Shown: positions 6,698 to 14,289 of the stretch, piece after piece
Layout: each line of letters starts with the position of its first letter
How positions within the stretch are numbered: the first letter of the stretch is position 1
Origin: JALYQB01 sp035640155
GTDB lineage: Bacteria > Actinomycetota > Actinomycetes > Mycobacteriales > Pseudonocardiaceae
Direction: 5' to 3'
Assembly: GCA_035640155.1 (NCBI GenBank)
Contig: DASQWR010000092.1
Coordinates: 1-43,244 of the forward strand
Length of the DNA stretch: 43,244 nt
Program-made: the position numbers and the translations under genes
Notes under the pieces: model-generated
Told to the model about the DNA's origin: nothing
The model's database searches: none
Seen by the model: only the letters and a program-made list of their open reading frames with translations

Positions 6698-7903
6698 GTG
6701 CAGAGCCTCAGGGTGGACAGCGAGGTGGGCCGGTTGCGCTCGGTGCTGCTGCACCGGCCCGGCCCTGAGCTCAGACGGCTGACCCCGCGCAACAACGGCC
6801 AGCTGCTCTTCGACGCCGTCCCGTGGGTCGATCGGGCACAGGACGAGCACGACGCGTTCGCCGGGGTGCTGCGCGGGCGGGGCGTCGAGGTGCTGCTGCT
6901 GGCCGACCTGCTCACCGAGGCACTCCAGGACGCGGACGCCCGGGCCGCCGGGGTTCGCGCCGCCGTGGACGAGCTGCACCTCGGGACCGAGCTGGCCGAC
7001 GCGCTGCAGGTGCACCTGTCCGGGGTGGGCGCCACCGCACTGGCGGGCGTGCTCACCGCGGGGATGACGTTCGAGGAGCTGCCCGCGGTCGGAGACCCCA
7101 CGCTGGTGGAGCGGATGCATCGCCCGCACGACTTCGCGGTCGACCCGCTGCCCAACCTGCTGTTCACCCGGGACTCCTCGGTGTGGATCGGCGACCGGGT
7201 GACGATCACGTCGTTGGCGATGCCGGCCCGCCAGCGCGAGACCTCGCTCACCGACCTGATCTACGCCCACCTCCCGCGGTTCACCGGGACCGGGCGGGCC
7301 TACGGCGCACACTCTGCACCGGTGGAGGGCGGCGACGTGCTGCTGCTCGGGCCCGGAGTGGTGGCGGTCGGCGTCGGCGAGCGGACCACCCCGGCGGGCG
7401 CGGAGTCCCTCGCCCGCTCGGTGTTCGCCGACGGGCTGGCACACACCGTTCTCGCGGTGCCGATCGCGCAGAACCGGGCGTCGATGCACCTGGACACCGT
7501 GTGCACCATGGTCGATGCCGACGCGGTGCTGATGTATCCCGCGATCCGGGACACGCTGCAGGCCTATCCGCTGACCCCCGGGCGCTCCGGCGGCGTCCGG
7601 GTGGCCGGGCCGGTGCCGTTCCTGCACGCCGCTGCCGAGGCGATGGGTATCGGGAAGCTCCGCGTGATCGACACCGGGCTGGACCCCGTCACCGCCGAGC
7701 GCGAGCAGTGGGACGACGGCAACAACACCCTCGCCATCGCGCCCGGGGTGGTCGTCGCCTACGAACGCAACGTGGAGACCAACGCCCGGCTCGCCGACGC
7801 CGGCATCGAGGTGCTCGCGATCTCGGGCTCGGAGCTGGGCTCGGGACGCGGCGGGCCCCGGTGCCTGTCCTGCCCGCTGCACCGCGACCCGCTGGCCAGG
7901 TAG
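6698..7903 (+). CDS. arcA: Arginine deiminase
   Basis: 401 residues, the normal length. It hydrolyses arginine to citrulline and ammonia. Active-site residues are visible: D159 (NLLFTRD), E210 (VEGGD), H264 and D266 (MHLDTVCT), and the nucleophile C389 in the C-terminal GGPRCLSCP block. It stands alone here, without arcB, arcC or an arginine/ornithine antiporter, so it is probably not part of an ATP-yielding fermentation operon. A TAGGCT (6684-6689) eight bases before GTG 6698 suggests a leaderless transcript, although the -35 is poor. Confidence 0.95.
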   Translation: MQSLRVDSEVGRLRSVLLHRPGPELRRLTPRNNGQLLFDAVPWVDRAQDEHDAFAGVLRGRGVEVLLLADLLTEALQDADARAAGVRAAVDELHLGTELADALQVHLSGVGATALAGVLTAGMTFEELPAVGDPTLVERMHRPHDFAVDPLPNLLFTRDSSVWIGDRVTITSLAMPARQRETSLTDLIYAHLPRFTGTGRAYGAHSAPVEGGDVLLLGPGVVAVGVGERTTPAGAESLARSVFADGLAHTVLAVPIAQNRASMHLDTVCTMVDADAVLMYPAIRDTLQAYPLTPGRSGGVRVAGPVPFLHAAAEAMGIGKLRVIDTGLDPVTAEREQWDDGNNTLAIAPGVVVAYERNVETNARLADAGIEVLAISGSELGSGRGGPRCLSCPLHRDPLAR

Positions 7904-8048
7904 GCGCTTCGCCGACTACTGGCGCTACAACCTGGACACGCTGCGGCCACTCACCTGATCAAGCGCGGACAAGAACCCGCCGAGAACCATTGTCCCCGCC
8001 CGAGCCGGAGGGGATTATCGGGGGCACTGCTACCAGAGGGAGACGCCG

Positions 8049-8492
8049 ATGAAGGTCTATGAGATTCTGAAGGCGAAGGGCCACTCGGTCGAGACGATCG
8101 ACCCTGGAGCAAGCGTCACGGAGGCCGTCCGGCGATTGGTGGGGCCACCCCAGATCGGAGCTCTCGTCGTCTGCACACCTGGCGGCAGGAAGGTCTCCGG
8201 AATGATTAACGAGCGGGACGTGCTACGGGGCCTCGGCCGGCACGGTACGAAACTGCTGGAGCTGACGGTCGCGGAGGTGATGTCGCGGCGGGTACCGGTG
8301 TGCTCCCCGCAAGACAGCGTCGCGTACGTTATGCGAGAGATGACCCGGCTGCGGCACCGCCACCTTCCCGTGATCGACGGCGGTGAGCTCGTCGGCGTCG
8401 TAAGCATCGGCGACGTGGTCAAGAACCGGCTCGCGGAGATCGAACTTGAGACGGGCGTCCTGCGCGACGCCTACATCGGCCGCCGCGTCTGA
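8049..8492 (+). CDS. CBS-domain pair protein
   Basis: 147 residues made of two CBS repeats and nothing else. Repeat one (about residues 10-65) contains GALVVCTPGGRKVSGMINERDVLRG in the usual pattern. Repeat two (about 75-130) opens with VAEVMSRRVPVCSPQDSV and ends HLPVIDGGELVGVVSIGDVV. Stand-alone CBS pairs bind adenine nucleotides and act as energy or redox sensors; the Mycobacterium protein Hrp1 is of this architecture. The ATG at 8049 follows AGAGGGAG, a good ribosome binding site. Codon use is somewhat less GC-biased than the neighbours. The partner enzyme, if any, is not adjacent. Confidence 0.9.
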   Translation: MKVYEILKAKGHSVETIDPGASVTEAVRRLVGPPQIGALVVCTPGGRKVSGMINERDVLRGLGRHGTKLLELTVAEVMSRRVPVCSPQDSVAYVMREMTRLRHRHLPVIDGGELVGVVSIGDVVKNRLAEIELETGVLRDAYIGRRV

Positions 8493-8624
8493 ATGCCGCG
8501 CAGGTGGTCGCTGAGGCTTGTACATGTCTGGCAGTGACCTTCGGCCGTCCCGGGTCCCGCCGCTCACGTCCCGCGGCAGAGGATCTACCGTCTGCACCTG
8601 GACGCACGGAATCCGAGGGGGCAC

Positions 8625-9614
8625 GTGGTTACGGGTGCGTGGAGCTGGCCGTTCCGGGCGCTGCTGCGGACGCCACCGTGGGCGCAGCAGGAACCGACCT
8701 GGCGGGACGCGAAGCCGGCACTGATCGAGGCGGCGCTGCAGCGCGCCAAGGCCCGCCCGTCCGGCAACTGGTACCTGCTCGCGGCCAGCGACGAGGTGCG
8801 CACCGGTCGCCCGTTCGGTCGGGTCGTCGCCGGCGACGAGGTGGTGGCCTGGCGCGGGCGTGACGGGGCGCTGCACGCCGGGCCCGGCGCCTGCCCCCAC
8901 CTGGGCGCGCGGTTGTGCGAGGGCGCGGTGCACCGCGGCCTCGTGGTCTGCCGCTGGCACGGGCTCGCGCTGGGCTCCGAGGGTGGCCCGGGCTGGCAGC
9001 CCTACCCGGCGCACGACGACGGCGTACTCGCCTGGGTGCGCCTGGACGACGTGGGTGGTGAGCAGCCGCTGCCCGCGCCAGTCCTGCCGCAGCGACCTCC
9101 GCAGCACGCGAGCGTCGCCGCCGTCGCCACGATGATCGGGCGCTGCGAACCCGACGACGTGATAGCCAACCGGCTCGACCCCTGGCACGGCTCGTGGTTC
9201 CACCCGTACTCGTTCGCCGACCTCCGCGTCACCAGCACCCCGGACGACGGCGAGGACCGCTTCGGGGTGGAGGTCACCTTCCGGGTCGGGCCGAGGCTCG
9301 GTGTGCCGGTGCTCGCCGAGTTCCGCTGCCCCGAGCCGCGCACGATCGTCATGCACATCCTGCAGGGCGAGGGCGCGGGCAGCGTGGTGGAGACCCACGC
9401 CACGCCGCTCGAGCCCGGCGCCGACGGAGCGCCGCGCACCGCGGTGATCGAGGCGGTGATCGCCCACTCGGAGCGGCCGGGGTTCGCCCACGCGCGCCGG
9501 ATCGCTCCGCTGCTGCGCCCGCCGATCCGGTGGGCGGCCCGCCGGCTCTGGCGTGACGACCTGGCCTACGCGGAGCGCCGCTACGCCCTGCGGGAGCACA
9601 AGCGCCCCGACTAA
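8625..9614 (+). CDS. Rieske [2Fe-2S] protein with a DUF5914-type C-terminal half
   Basis: 329 residues. The Rieske cluster motif is complete: CPHLGARL supplies Cys and His (near residue 90) and CRWHGLAL the second Cys-His pair (near 109). The C-terminal half (about 160-320) resembles the DUF5914 domain found with Rieske proteins in actinobacterial carotenoid clusters. There is no signal or membrane segment. Such proteins are thought to act as oxygenase or electron-transfer components in carotenoid modification, but here no phytoene synthase or desaturase lies nearby. The start is GTG 8625. The stop overlaps that of the convergent methyltransferase gene. Confidence 0.82.
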   Translation: MVTGAWSWPFRALLRTPPWAQQEPTWRDAKPALIEAALQRAKARPSGNWYLLAASDEVRTGRPFGRVVAGDEVVAWRGRDGALHAGPGACPHLGARLCEGAVHRGLVVCRWHGLALGSEGGPGWQPYPAHDDGVLAWVRLDDVGGEQPLPAPVLPQRPPQHASVAAVATMIGRCEPDDVIANRLDPWHGSWFHPYSFADLRVTSTPDDGEDRFGVEVTFRVGPRLGVPVLAEFRCPEPRTIVMHILQGEGAGSVVETHATPLEPGADGAPRTAVIEAVIAHSERPGFAHARRIAPLLRPPIRWAARRLWRDDLAYAERRYALREHKRPD

Positions 9615-10321
9615 ACCGGGCGGTGACCCAGGAACGTGTGCACGATGTCGGCCTGCCAGCCGGGGACTGTCTCCGCGCGGACCTGCTCGAACCCCGCCCG
9701 GTGCATCCGGTTCTGGAAGGCCACCGCGCCGTCGAAGCGCTGCACGCTGCGCCACAGGTAGCGGTAGAGCGCGGCGCTGCCGGTGCGCAACCGTCCGGAG
9801 GGGATGATGATCGTCCAGCACACCGCGGTCCAGGTGGCCCTGGCGCGCGGTGAGTCGGCCACCGAGTACTCGTGCACGGCGAGCGGTGCTCCGGGGCGCA
9901 GCAGGTCGCGGATCGCCGCCAACCCGCCGTCCGGGTCGGGCAGGTTGCGCACCAGATACGCGGCCAGGACGGCGTCGAACGGCCCGCTCACCCCCGCGCC
10001 GGCGAGCTCCTCGGCGCGGGCGTGCACGAACCGCACCGTGTCCGGCCACGGTTTGGTCCGGGCCTGCGCGAGCATCTCTGCCGAGGCGTCCACGCCCACG
10101 ATCTCCGCCCGGGGTGCGGCGTCGAGCAGGGCTGCGGTGGACGCGCCGGTGCCACACCCGAGGTCGAGCAGGCGAAGCCCGGCTCCGTCGCCGGGCAGCT
10201 CCAGCCGGCTCGCGGACAGGAGCAGGTGCTCATGATAGCCGGGGTTGGCGTCGACCAGCCGGTCGTAGGCGGGTGCGGCGGCGTCGAACGCACCCGGGAC
10301 GGCGACCTTGCGCAGGGACAT
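9611..10321 (-). CDS. Class I SAM-dependent methyltransferase (CrtT/UbiE-like)
   Basis: 236 residues from ATG 10321, chosen because AGGA lies seven bases before it; an in-frame ATG at 10327 has no room for one. The SAM-binding motif I is clear (LLDLGCGTGAST), followed by the acidic GVDASAEML, and FDAVLAAYLVRNLPD and LLRPGAPLAVHEYS fit the UbiE/COQ5-like group. The C-terminal part (residues 165-230) is the substrate-binding insertion. It converges with the Rieske/DUF5914 gene, ending in a shared CTAA. A similar methyltransferase (CrtT) accompanies Rieske genes in Streptomyces carotenoid clusters, so a lipid or carotenoid substrate is a reasonable guess. Confidence 0.82.
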   Translation of the reverse strand: MSLRKVAVPGAFDAAAPAYDRLVDANPGYHEHLLLSASRLELPGDGAGLRLLDLGCGTGASTAALLDAAPRAEIVGVDASAEMLAQARTKPWPDTVRFVHARAEELAGAGVSGPFDAVLAAYLVRNLPDPDGGLAAIRDLLRPGAPLAVHEYSVADSPRARATWTAVCWTIIIPSGRLRTGSAALYRYLWRSVQRFDGAVAFQNRMHRAGFEQVRAETVPGWQADIVHTFLGHRPV

Positions 10322-10391
10322 CCCCATATCCTGCCAGGGCTCGTGACGATGACCCGCAACGCTATCCACGACTCGCTACTACCCTGGGTGC

Positions 10392-10934
10392 ATGACCTCG
10401 AGCACCGGCAGCGCCTTCGTCAACCTCCTGCACGACCAGGTCCGCAACGAGTTCACCGCCGCCCAGCAGTACACCGCGCTGGCGGTGTGGCTCGATGACC
10501 AGGACCTCCCGCAGCTGGCCGCGCACTTCTACGCCCAGGCGCTCGAGGAGCGACAGCACGCGATGATGATGGTGCAGTACCTGCTGGACAACGACCTGCC
10601 GGTGGGGATCCCCGGGGTCGACGAGGTGCGCAACGACTTCACCAGCGTGCGGGAGCTCGTCGAGCTGTCTCTCAAGCAGGAGCGGGCCGTGACCGACCAG
10701 ATCGCCCGGCTGGCCCGCACCGCCCACGACGAAGGCGACTACGTCGGCGAGCAGTTCATGCAGTGGTTCCTCAAGGAGCAAGTCGAGGAGGTCTCCACGG
10801 TCTCCACGCTGCTCACCGTGGTCGAGCGCGCCGGGGACAACCTGTTCCACGTCGAGGACTTCGTGGCCCGGGAGATGGCCCGGCCAGCAGGCGCCGACCC
10901 CACCGCCCCCAAGGCAGCCGGCGGCGGGGCGTGA
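10392..10934 (+). CDS. Ferritin-like iron storage protein (BfrB/Ftn type)
   Basis: 180 residues forming the four-helix ferritin bundle plus a short Ala/Gly-rich tail. Ferroxidase-site residues are in place: E20 in NEFTAAQQY, E53 and H56 in LEERQHAM, with a further Glu/Gln set in helices three and four (KQERAVTDQI, LKEQVEEV). There is no haem-binding Met in the bacterioferritin position, so a ferritin rather than a bacterioferritin is favoured. It is cytosolic and stores iron as ferric oxide in a 24-mer shell. It is divergent from the methyltransferase gene; no iron-box operator is obvious. Confidence 0.93.
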   Translation: MTSSTGSAFVNLLHDQVRNEFTAAQQYTALAVWLDDQDLPQLAAHFYAQALEERQHAMMMVQYLLDNDLPVGIPGVDEVRNDFTSVRELVELSLKQERAVTDQIARLARTAHDEGDYVGEQFMQWFLKEQVEEVSTVSTLLTVVERAGDNLFHVEDFVAREMARPAGADPTAPKAAGGGA

Positions 10935-11157
10935 CCGCGGGGTACTGGCAACTCACTCATCGAGCGTGTCCCCGGGGCGACTATTGGCCATGTCAGCCGA
11001 ACACCATGCATCGTTCGGGGACGCCCTCGGCGCGCTCTAGCTACGGTAGCAATCCGCGATAGCCTCAGCTCGGGCGTTCACCCACGTCGGCCACCCCCGC
11101 CATGGCTGCGGCGACGGCTCAGAATGGCGGTCTGATAGTCCGTCCCAGGCATTCGGG

Positions 11158-11475
11158 TCAGGGCAGGGCGAGCACGACGCGGAGCACATCGTTGACTGCT
11201 CGCAGCGTCGCCGGGGTTAGCGAGCCCAGTAGGACGTCGAGTTCATCACGGTGAAGTTGCTGTAGGTCATCAGTGTTGATATGGCCGACAAGCGGGTCTG
11301 CAGGGCCTAGCTGGACCCAGGTGGGCAGGTTAGTGTGCCGGTCGGTGGTGGTGATCCGGACTGCGAGTAAGTCGGAGAGTGCCCGGTTGCGGTGGTTGTT
11401 GCTCACGACGAGCCAGGGCTTAGCGCCGAACCCAATATCAGCGCGATACACCTGACCGCGCAGTGGAGCGCTCAT
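11158..11475 (-). CDS. mazF: MazF/PemK-type mRNA interferase toxin
   Basis: 105 residues, the normal size. It starts with the MazF signature: LRGQVYRADIGFGAKPWLVV, in which the Arg-Gly-x-Val/Ile-x-x-Ala and Lys-Pro pairs line the RNA site. It continues with VVSNNHRN, a conserved beta-strand (LLAVRITTTDR) and a C-terminal helix (LRAVNDVLRVVLAL). The family cleaves mRNA at short sequences. Its start overlaps the antitoxin stop by four bases, giving antitoxin-first coupled synthesis. The cassette sits where the known neighbours of clpS-DUF2017 in mycobacteria would be expected, which suggests insertion. Confidence 0.9.
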   Translation of the reverse strand: MSAPLRGQVYRADIGFGAKPWLVVSNNHRNRALSDLLAVRITTTDRHTNLPTWVQLGPADPLVGHINTDDLQQLHRDELDVLLGSLTPATLRAVNDVLRVVLALP

Positions 11476-11789
11476 GCGTCCATGACGCGGTCAACCCGCT
11501 CGGCGTAGCGTCGGCGGCGCTCGTGAGTCTCCTCGGCGTCGTGCACCTCGGGCCATATCTCGGCGAGTTCTGTGTACCCGCGCTCAAGGGCGCGCTCGCG
11601 CAGCGCATCAGCGCCGGCATGCACGAGTACGCGGATGACCGTCGCCTCGGAGGCACCTGGTCGCACAATGATGCCCTTGTCGGCGGCGGCCTCCACGAGG
11701 GCCGCCCACTCAGCGCGGCCCGGGTCGCTGACAGAGGCGATGGCCCCTTGATCGTGGTCATCGAACGTCACCGTGGTCCGCTTCGTCAT
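11472..11789 (-). CDS. Antitoxin of the MazF pair
   Basis: 105 residues, upstream of and overlapping the toxin by four bases. The N-terminal part (TKRTTVTFDDHDQGAI) is a probable ribbon-helix-helix DNA-binding strand-helix. The middle (residues 40-75) is helical and the C-terminal third is strongly charged (EVHDAEETHERRRRYAERV), as expected of a disordered toxin-binding tail. The ATG at 11789 lies six bases from a TAGAAT box, so the mRNA is probably leaderless. Related small antitoxins precede MazF-like genes in many actinobacteria. The exact antitoxin family is not certain. Confidence 0.82.
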   Translation of the reverse strand: MTKRTTVTFDDHDQGAIASVSDPGRAEWAALVEAAADKGIIVRPGASEATVIRVLVHAGADALRERALERGYTELAEIWPEVHDAEETHERRRRYAERVDRVMDA

Positions 11790-11807
11790 GCATCAATTCT
11801 AGCATCA
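11790..11807 (-). promoter_or_regulatory. Promoter/operator of the MazEF-type module
   Basis: On the minus strand a TAGAAT -10 box (11796-11801) is bracketed by two identical TGATGC hexamers, giving TGATGC-TAGAAT-TGATGC directly upstream of the ATG at 11789. An upstream TG-type extension fits an extended -10. Direct repeats around the -10 are a natural binding site for the ribbon-helix-helix antitoxin, giving autoregulation. The repeats are seen; the function is inferred. Confidence 0.6.
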
Positions 11808-12031
11808 CTCTGTGGTGCAGCAGCACTGCGGACCGACGGCTCGTCGCAGTGCTGCGGAAGGCCGAAGGTGTCGTGCAGACCCCGCTGCCCGTGGCTGGTG
11901 GGCCGCACGGCTCGCCGCTGGGGTGTTGTGGCCGATCCCAGTCGAGCTCGAACAGTCGTACGCTTCGTCTCGTCGCCGTTCGGGCAGTCCATCACGACCT
12001 CCGGGGTAGTTCCGCCGCCGCGGTTCGGTGA

Positions 12032-12565
12032 TCATTCTGCGATGGCCTGGATCAGCGACTCCTGGACCCAGGTGAGCCAGTGGTACACCGGCAGGTGCGA
12101 CGCGCGCGGATCCTCGGGCGGGAGCTCATCGGGCATGTCCTCGCTGACCTCGAGGGTAGTGCCCAGCGCGAGCCGGACGTCGTTGAGCGCGGAGAGCCAC
12201 GCCGCGGCCTGTTCCGGGGTGAGCCGCACCCGCCCGCCGGAGACCGGGCAGGTCTCCAGCACCACGCCCGCCACACCGTCCTTCGCGGCCAGCAGCTCAG
12301 GCTCGTGCAGCGAGCGCATGCCACCGGACAGGCCCTCGTCCTCGCGGGAGAAATCGGGCAGCAGCCGGGCGAGCACCCGGTCCTCCGGCGGCGTGGCGGG
12401 GCCGGTGGTCATCCCGGTGAGCTCGGCCAGCTCGTCGCTCGGCGACTCCGCTGCGCGCGCGCCGAGCATGTCGCGCACCTGCCCGACGAGCCCCCGCAGC
12501 AGCGCCGCCTCCGACGGGTCGAGCTCGGTCACCACGTACCCACGGCGCCGGTCCCAACCCTTCAT
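12032..12565 (-). CDS. DUF2017 family protein, ClpS neighbour
   Basis: 177 residues matching the actinobacterial DUF2017 family: TELDPSEAALLRGLVGQV at the start, RLLPDFSRED in the middle, and a C-terminal segment (VYHWLTWVQESLIQAI) predicted helical. Function unknown. The gene directly follows clpS in many actinobacteria, including Mycobacterium, which suggests a link to N-end-rule proteolysis or its regulation. Here its ATG lies inside a 17-bp tandem repeat that also contains the end of clpS, 30 bp from the clpS stop. The mec/cysO/cysM genes that follow in mycobacteria are absent; the MazEF module comes next. Confidence 0.88.
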   Translation of the reverse strand: MKGWDRRRGYVVTELDPSEAALLRGLVGQVRDMLGARAAESPSDELAELTGMTTGPATPPEDRVLARLLPDFSREDEGLSGGMRSLHEPELLAAKDGVAGVVLETCPVSGGRVRLTPEQAAAWLSALNDVRLALGTTLEVSEDMPDELPPEDPRASHLPVYHWLTWVQESLIQAIAE

Positions 12566-12608
12566 GTGTCGCGGCCCTTCATGTGTCGCGGCCCTTCATG
12601 CGTCGCGC
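12558..12608. repeat. Three 17-bp tandem repeats across the clpS-DUF2017 junction
   Basis: Units at 12558-12574, 12575-12591 and 12592-12608. The first two are identical (CCCTTCATGTGTCGCGG); the third differs at two bases. On the coding strand each unit carries ATGAAGGG, so the third holds the clpS stop codon, the first holds the DUF2017 start, and the middle one encodes an extra ATG and a purine-rich ribosome-binding-like stretch. It looks like slippage duplication of an original overlapping stop/start. Confidence 0.9.
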
Positions 12609-12895
12609 TGCATGGTCGCCCACAGGCCGGCTGCGTGCAGCTTCGCCACGTCGGCCTCCACCTTGTCCTTCGACCCGCTGGTCACCACGGCGCGGCCCTT
12701 GTGGTGCACGTCGAGCATCAGCGCCGTCGCCTTGTCCCGGCTGTAGCCAAAGAGCTTCTGGAACACGTAGGTCACGTACGACATCAGGTTGACCGGGTCG
12801 TTCCAGACGATCGTCAGCCACGGGCGGTCCTCGACGCCGAGCTCGTCCACCACCGGGTCGACCTGGGTCTGCTCCAGCTCGGCGGGTGTGGTCAT
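12596..12895 (-). CDS. clpS: ATP-dependent Clp protease adaptor ClpS
   Basis: 99 residues. ClpS binds the ClpC/ClpA N-domain and hands over proteins with destabilising N-terminal residues. The core signature is present: WLTIVWNDPVNLMSYVTYVF, with the Asn-Asp-Pro and Met that line the N-degron pocket, then FGYSRDKATALMLDVHHKG with the conserved His-His. The short acidic N-terminus is normal for actinobacteria. ATG 12895 is chosen; an in-frame ATG at 12904 adds three residues. It is divergent from pncB, the arrangement known in Mycobacterium, with one copy of the 26-bp hairpin repeat between them. Confidence 0.95.
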   Translation of the reverse strand: MTTPAELEQTQVDPVVDELGVEDRPWLTIVWNDPVNLMSYVTYVFQKLFGYSRDKATALMLDVHHKGRAVVTSGSKDKVEADVAKLHAAGLWATMQRDA

Positions 12896-12931
12896 GGCAC
12901 CCATGGTCCCAGACGTGCTGACAGAACCCAC

Positions 12932-12957
12932 GCATCGACCCTGCCCGCAGGTCTCAC
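12932..12957. repeat. Single copy of the 26-bp hairpin repeat, clpS-pncB intergenic
   Basis: It matches the repeat units at 25482-25540 and 32810-32868 with four differences, including the centre of the hairpin (CC instead of AA). The arms CCTGC and GCAGG are kept. It has the same orientation on the plus strand as all other copies. Confidence 0.8.
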
Positions 12958-12962
12958 CGATC

Positions 12963-12984
12963 CCGGGTACCCGGACCATAGGCT
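12963..12984 (+). promoter_or_regulatory. Palindrome and -10 box upstream of pncB
   Basis: CCGGGTACCCGG (12963-12974) is a perfect 12-bp palindrome. TAGGCT (12979-12984) follows and ends seven bases before the ATG at 12992, which predicts a leaderless transcript. No convincing -35 is visible. The palindrome would sit in the spacer, a position suited to a repressor of NAD salvage, but no regulator can be named. Confidence 0.35.
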
Positions 12985-12991
12985 TGCCGCC

Positions 12992-14263
12992 ATGCTCGAG
13001 AGCACCGCCCTGCTCACCGACCAGTACGAGCTGACCATGCTGGCCGGCGCCCTGGCGGACGGCTCGGCCCAGCGGCGGTGCAGCTTCGAGGTGTTCGCCC
13101 GGCGGCTGCCCGAGGGCCGGCGCTACGGGGTGGTGGCGGGAACCGCTCGGGTCCTCGAGGCGATCTCCTGCTTCCGATTCGGCAAGGCCCAGCTCGCCGC
13201 ACTGGAACCAGTGCTCGACGGGCGGACACTCGACCATCTGGCCGGCTACCGGTTCAGCGGCGACGTCGAAGGGTACCCGGAGGGCGAGCTGTACTTCTCC
13301 GGCTCCCCGGTGCTCACCGTCACGGGAACGTTCGCGGAGACGGTGGTGCTCGAGACGGTGGTGCTCTCGATCCTCAACCACGACTGCGCAGTCGCCTCCG
13401 CCGCGGCGCGGATGGTGACCGCGGCCGCGGGACGCTCGCTGGTGGAGATGGGAGGACGCCGCACCCACGAGCGGGCCGCGGTGGACGCCGCCCGCGCCGC
13501 CTACCTCGCCGGCTTCACCGCGACCTCCAACCTGGAGGCGGGTGCGTGCTACGGCGTCCCGACCACCGGCACCGCCGCGCACGCGTTCACCCTGCTGCAC
13601 GACACCGAGGCGGACGCCTTCCGGGCGCAGGTCGCGGCGCTGGGCACCGGCACCACGCTGCTGGTCGACACCTACGACATCACGGCTGGGATCGCGACCG
13701 CGATCGAGGTGGCAGGGCCCTCTCTCGGCGCGGTCCGGATCGACTCCGGTGACCTCGGGGAGCTGGCCCGGCAGGCCCGCGAGCAGCTCGACGCGCTGGG
13801 CGCCCGCGACACGAAGATCGTGCTGTCCGGGGACCTCGACGAGCACGCCATCGCGGCGCTGCGCGCCGAACCCGTCGACGGCTACGGGGTGGGGACCTCG
13901 CTGGTGACCGGCTCCGGCGCGCCGACCGCTGGCATGATCTACAAGCTGGTCGAGGTGGACGGGCGGCCGGTGGCCAAGCGCAGCTCGGCCAAGGAGTCCC
14001 GCGGCGGGCACAAGGCCGCGCTGCGCCGGCACAAGCCGAGCGGCACCGCCGTCGAGGAAGTGGTGTACCGCACCGCACCAGAGCCCGGCGAGCACGACCG
14101 GATGCTGACCGTGTCGCTGCTGCGGAGCGGGGAACCAGTCGCCACGGCGGCGACCCTGGAGCAGGGCCGGCAGCGGCTGCGCGACGGGCTGCGCAGCGTG
14201 CCCTGGGAGGGCCTGAAGCTCTCCCGCGGCGAGCCGGCCATTCCCACGGTCTTCCTGAGCTGA
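12992..14263 (+). CDS. pncB: Nicotinate phosphoribosyltransferase
   Basis: 423 residues, the usual length of the actinobacterial enzyme. It makes nicotinate mononucleotide from nicotinate and PRPP, the entry of the Preiss-Handler NAD salvage route. Family blocks seen: LLTDQYELTML at the N-terminus; the MGGRRTHERAAVDAARAAY segment with the His expected to be phosphorylated; TSNLEAGACYGVPTTGT; VRIDSGDLGELA; VDGYGVGTSLV. ATG 12992 lies seven bases after a -10 box. It is followed after 26 bp by the nicotinamidase gene, so the operon feeds nicotinamide through nicotinate to NAD. Confidence 0.96.
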   Translation: MLESTALLTDQYELTMLAGALADGSAQRRCSFEVFARRLPEGRRYGVVAGTARVLEAISCFRFGKAQLAALEPVLDGRTLDHLAGYRFSGDVEGYPEGELYFSGSPVLTVTGTFAETVVLETVVLSILNHDCAVASAAARMVTAAAGRSLVEMGGRRTHERAAVDAARAAYLAGFTATSNLEAGACYGVPTTGTAAHAFTLLHDTEADAFRAQVAALGTGTTLLVDTYDITAGIATAIEVAGPSLGAVRIDSGDLGELARQAREQLDALGARDTKIVLSGDLDEHAIAALRAEPVDGYGVGTSLVTGSGAPTAGMIYKLVEVDGRPVAKRSSAKESRGGHKAALRRHKPSGTAVEEVVYRTAPEPGEHDRMLTVSLLRSGEPVATAATLEQGRQRLRDGLRSVPWEGLKLSRGEPAIPTVFLS

Positions 14264-14289
14264 AGGGTTCCTTGAACTGAGGAGGCGTG

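Noticed and set aside
10935..11157. Possible RNA gene between ferritin and MazF
   Set aside because: No cloverleaf, strong stem-loop or promoter could be found; nothing recognisable is present.
11786..12035. Small leftward frames of 69-76 codons between DUF2017 and the antitoxin
   Set aside because: No ribosome binding site, no family resemblance, and the antitoxin promoter/operator falls in the same stretch.
12080..12991. Rightward extension of pncB by 300 codons
   Set aside because: It is antisense to clpS and DUF2017. The promoter and the family start both place the pncB start at 12992.
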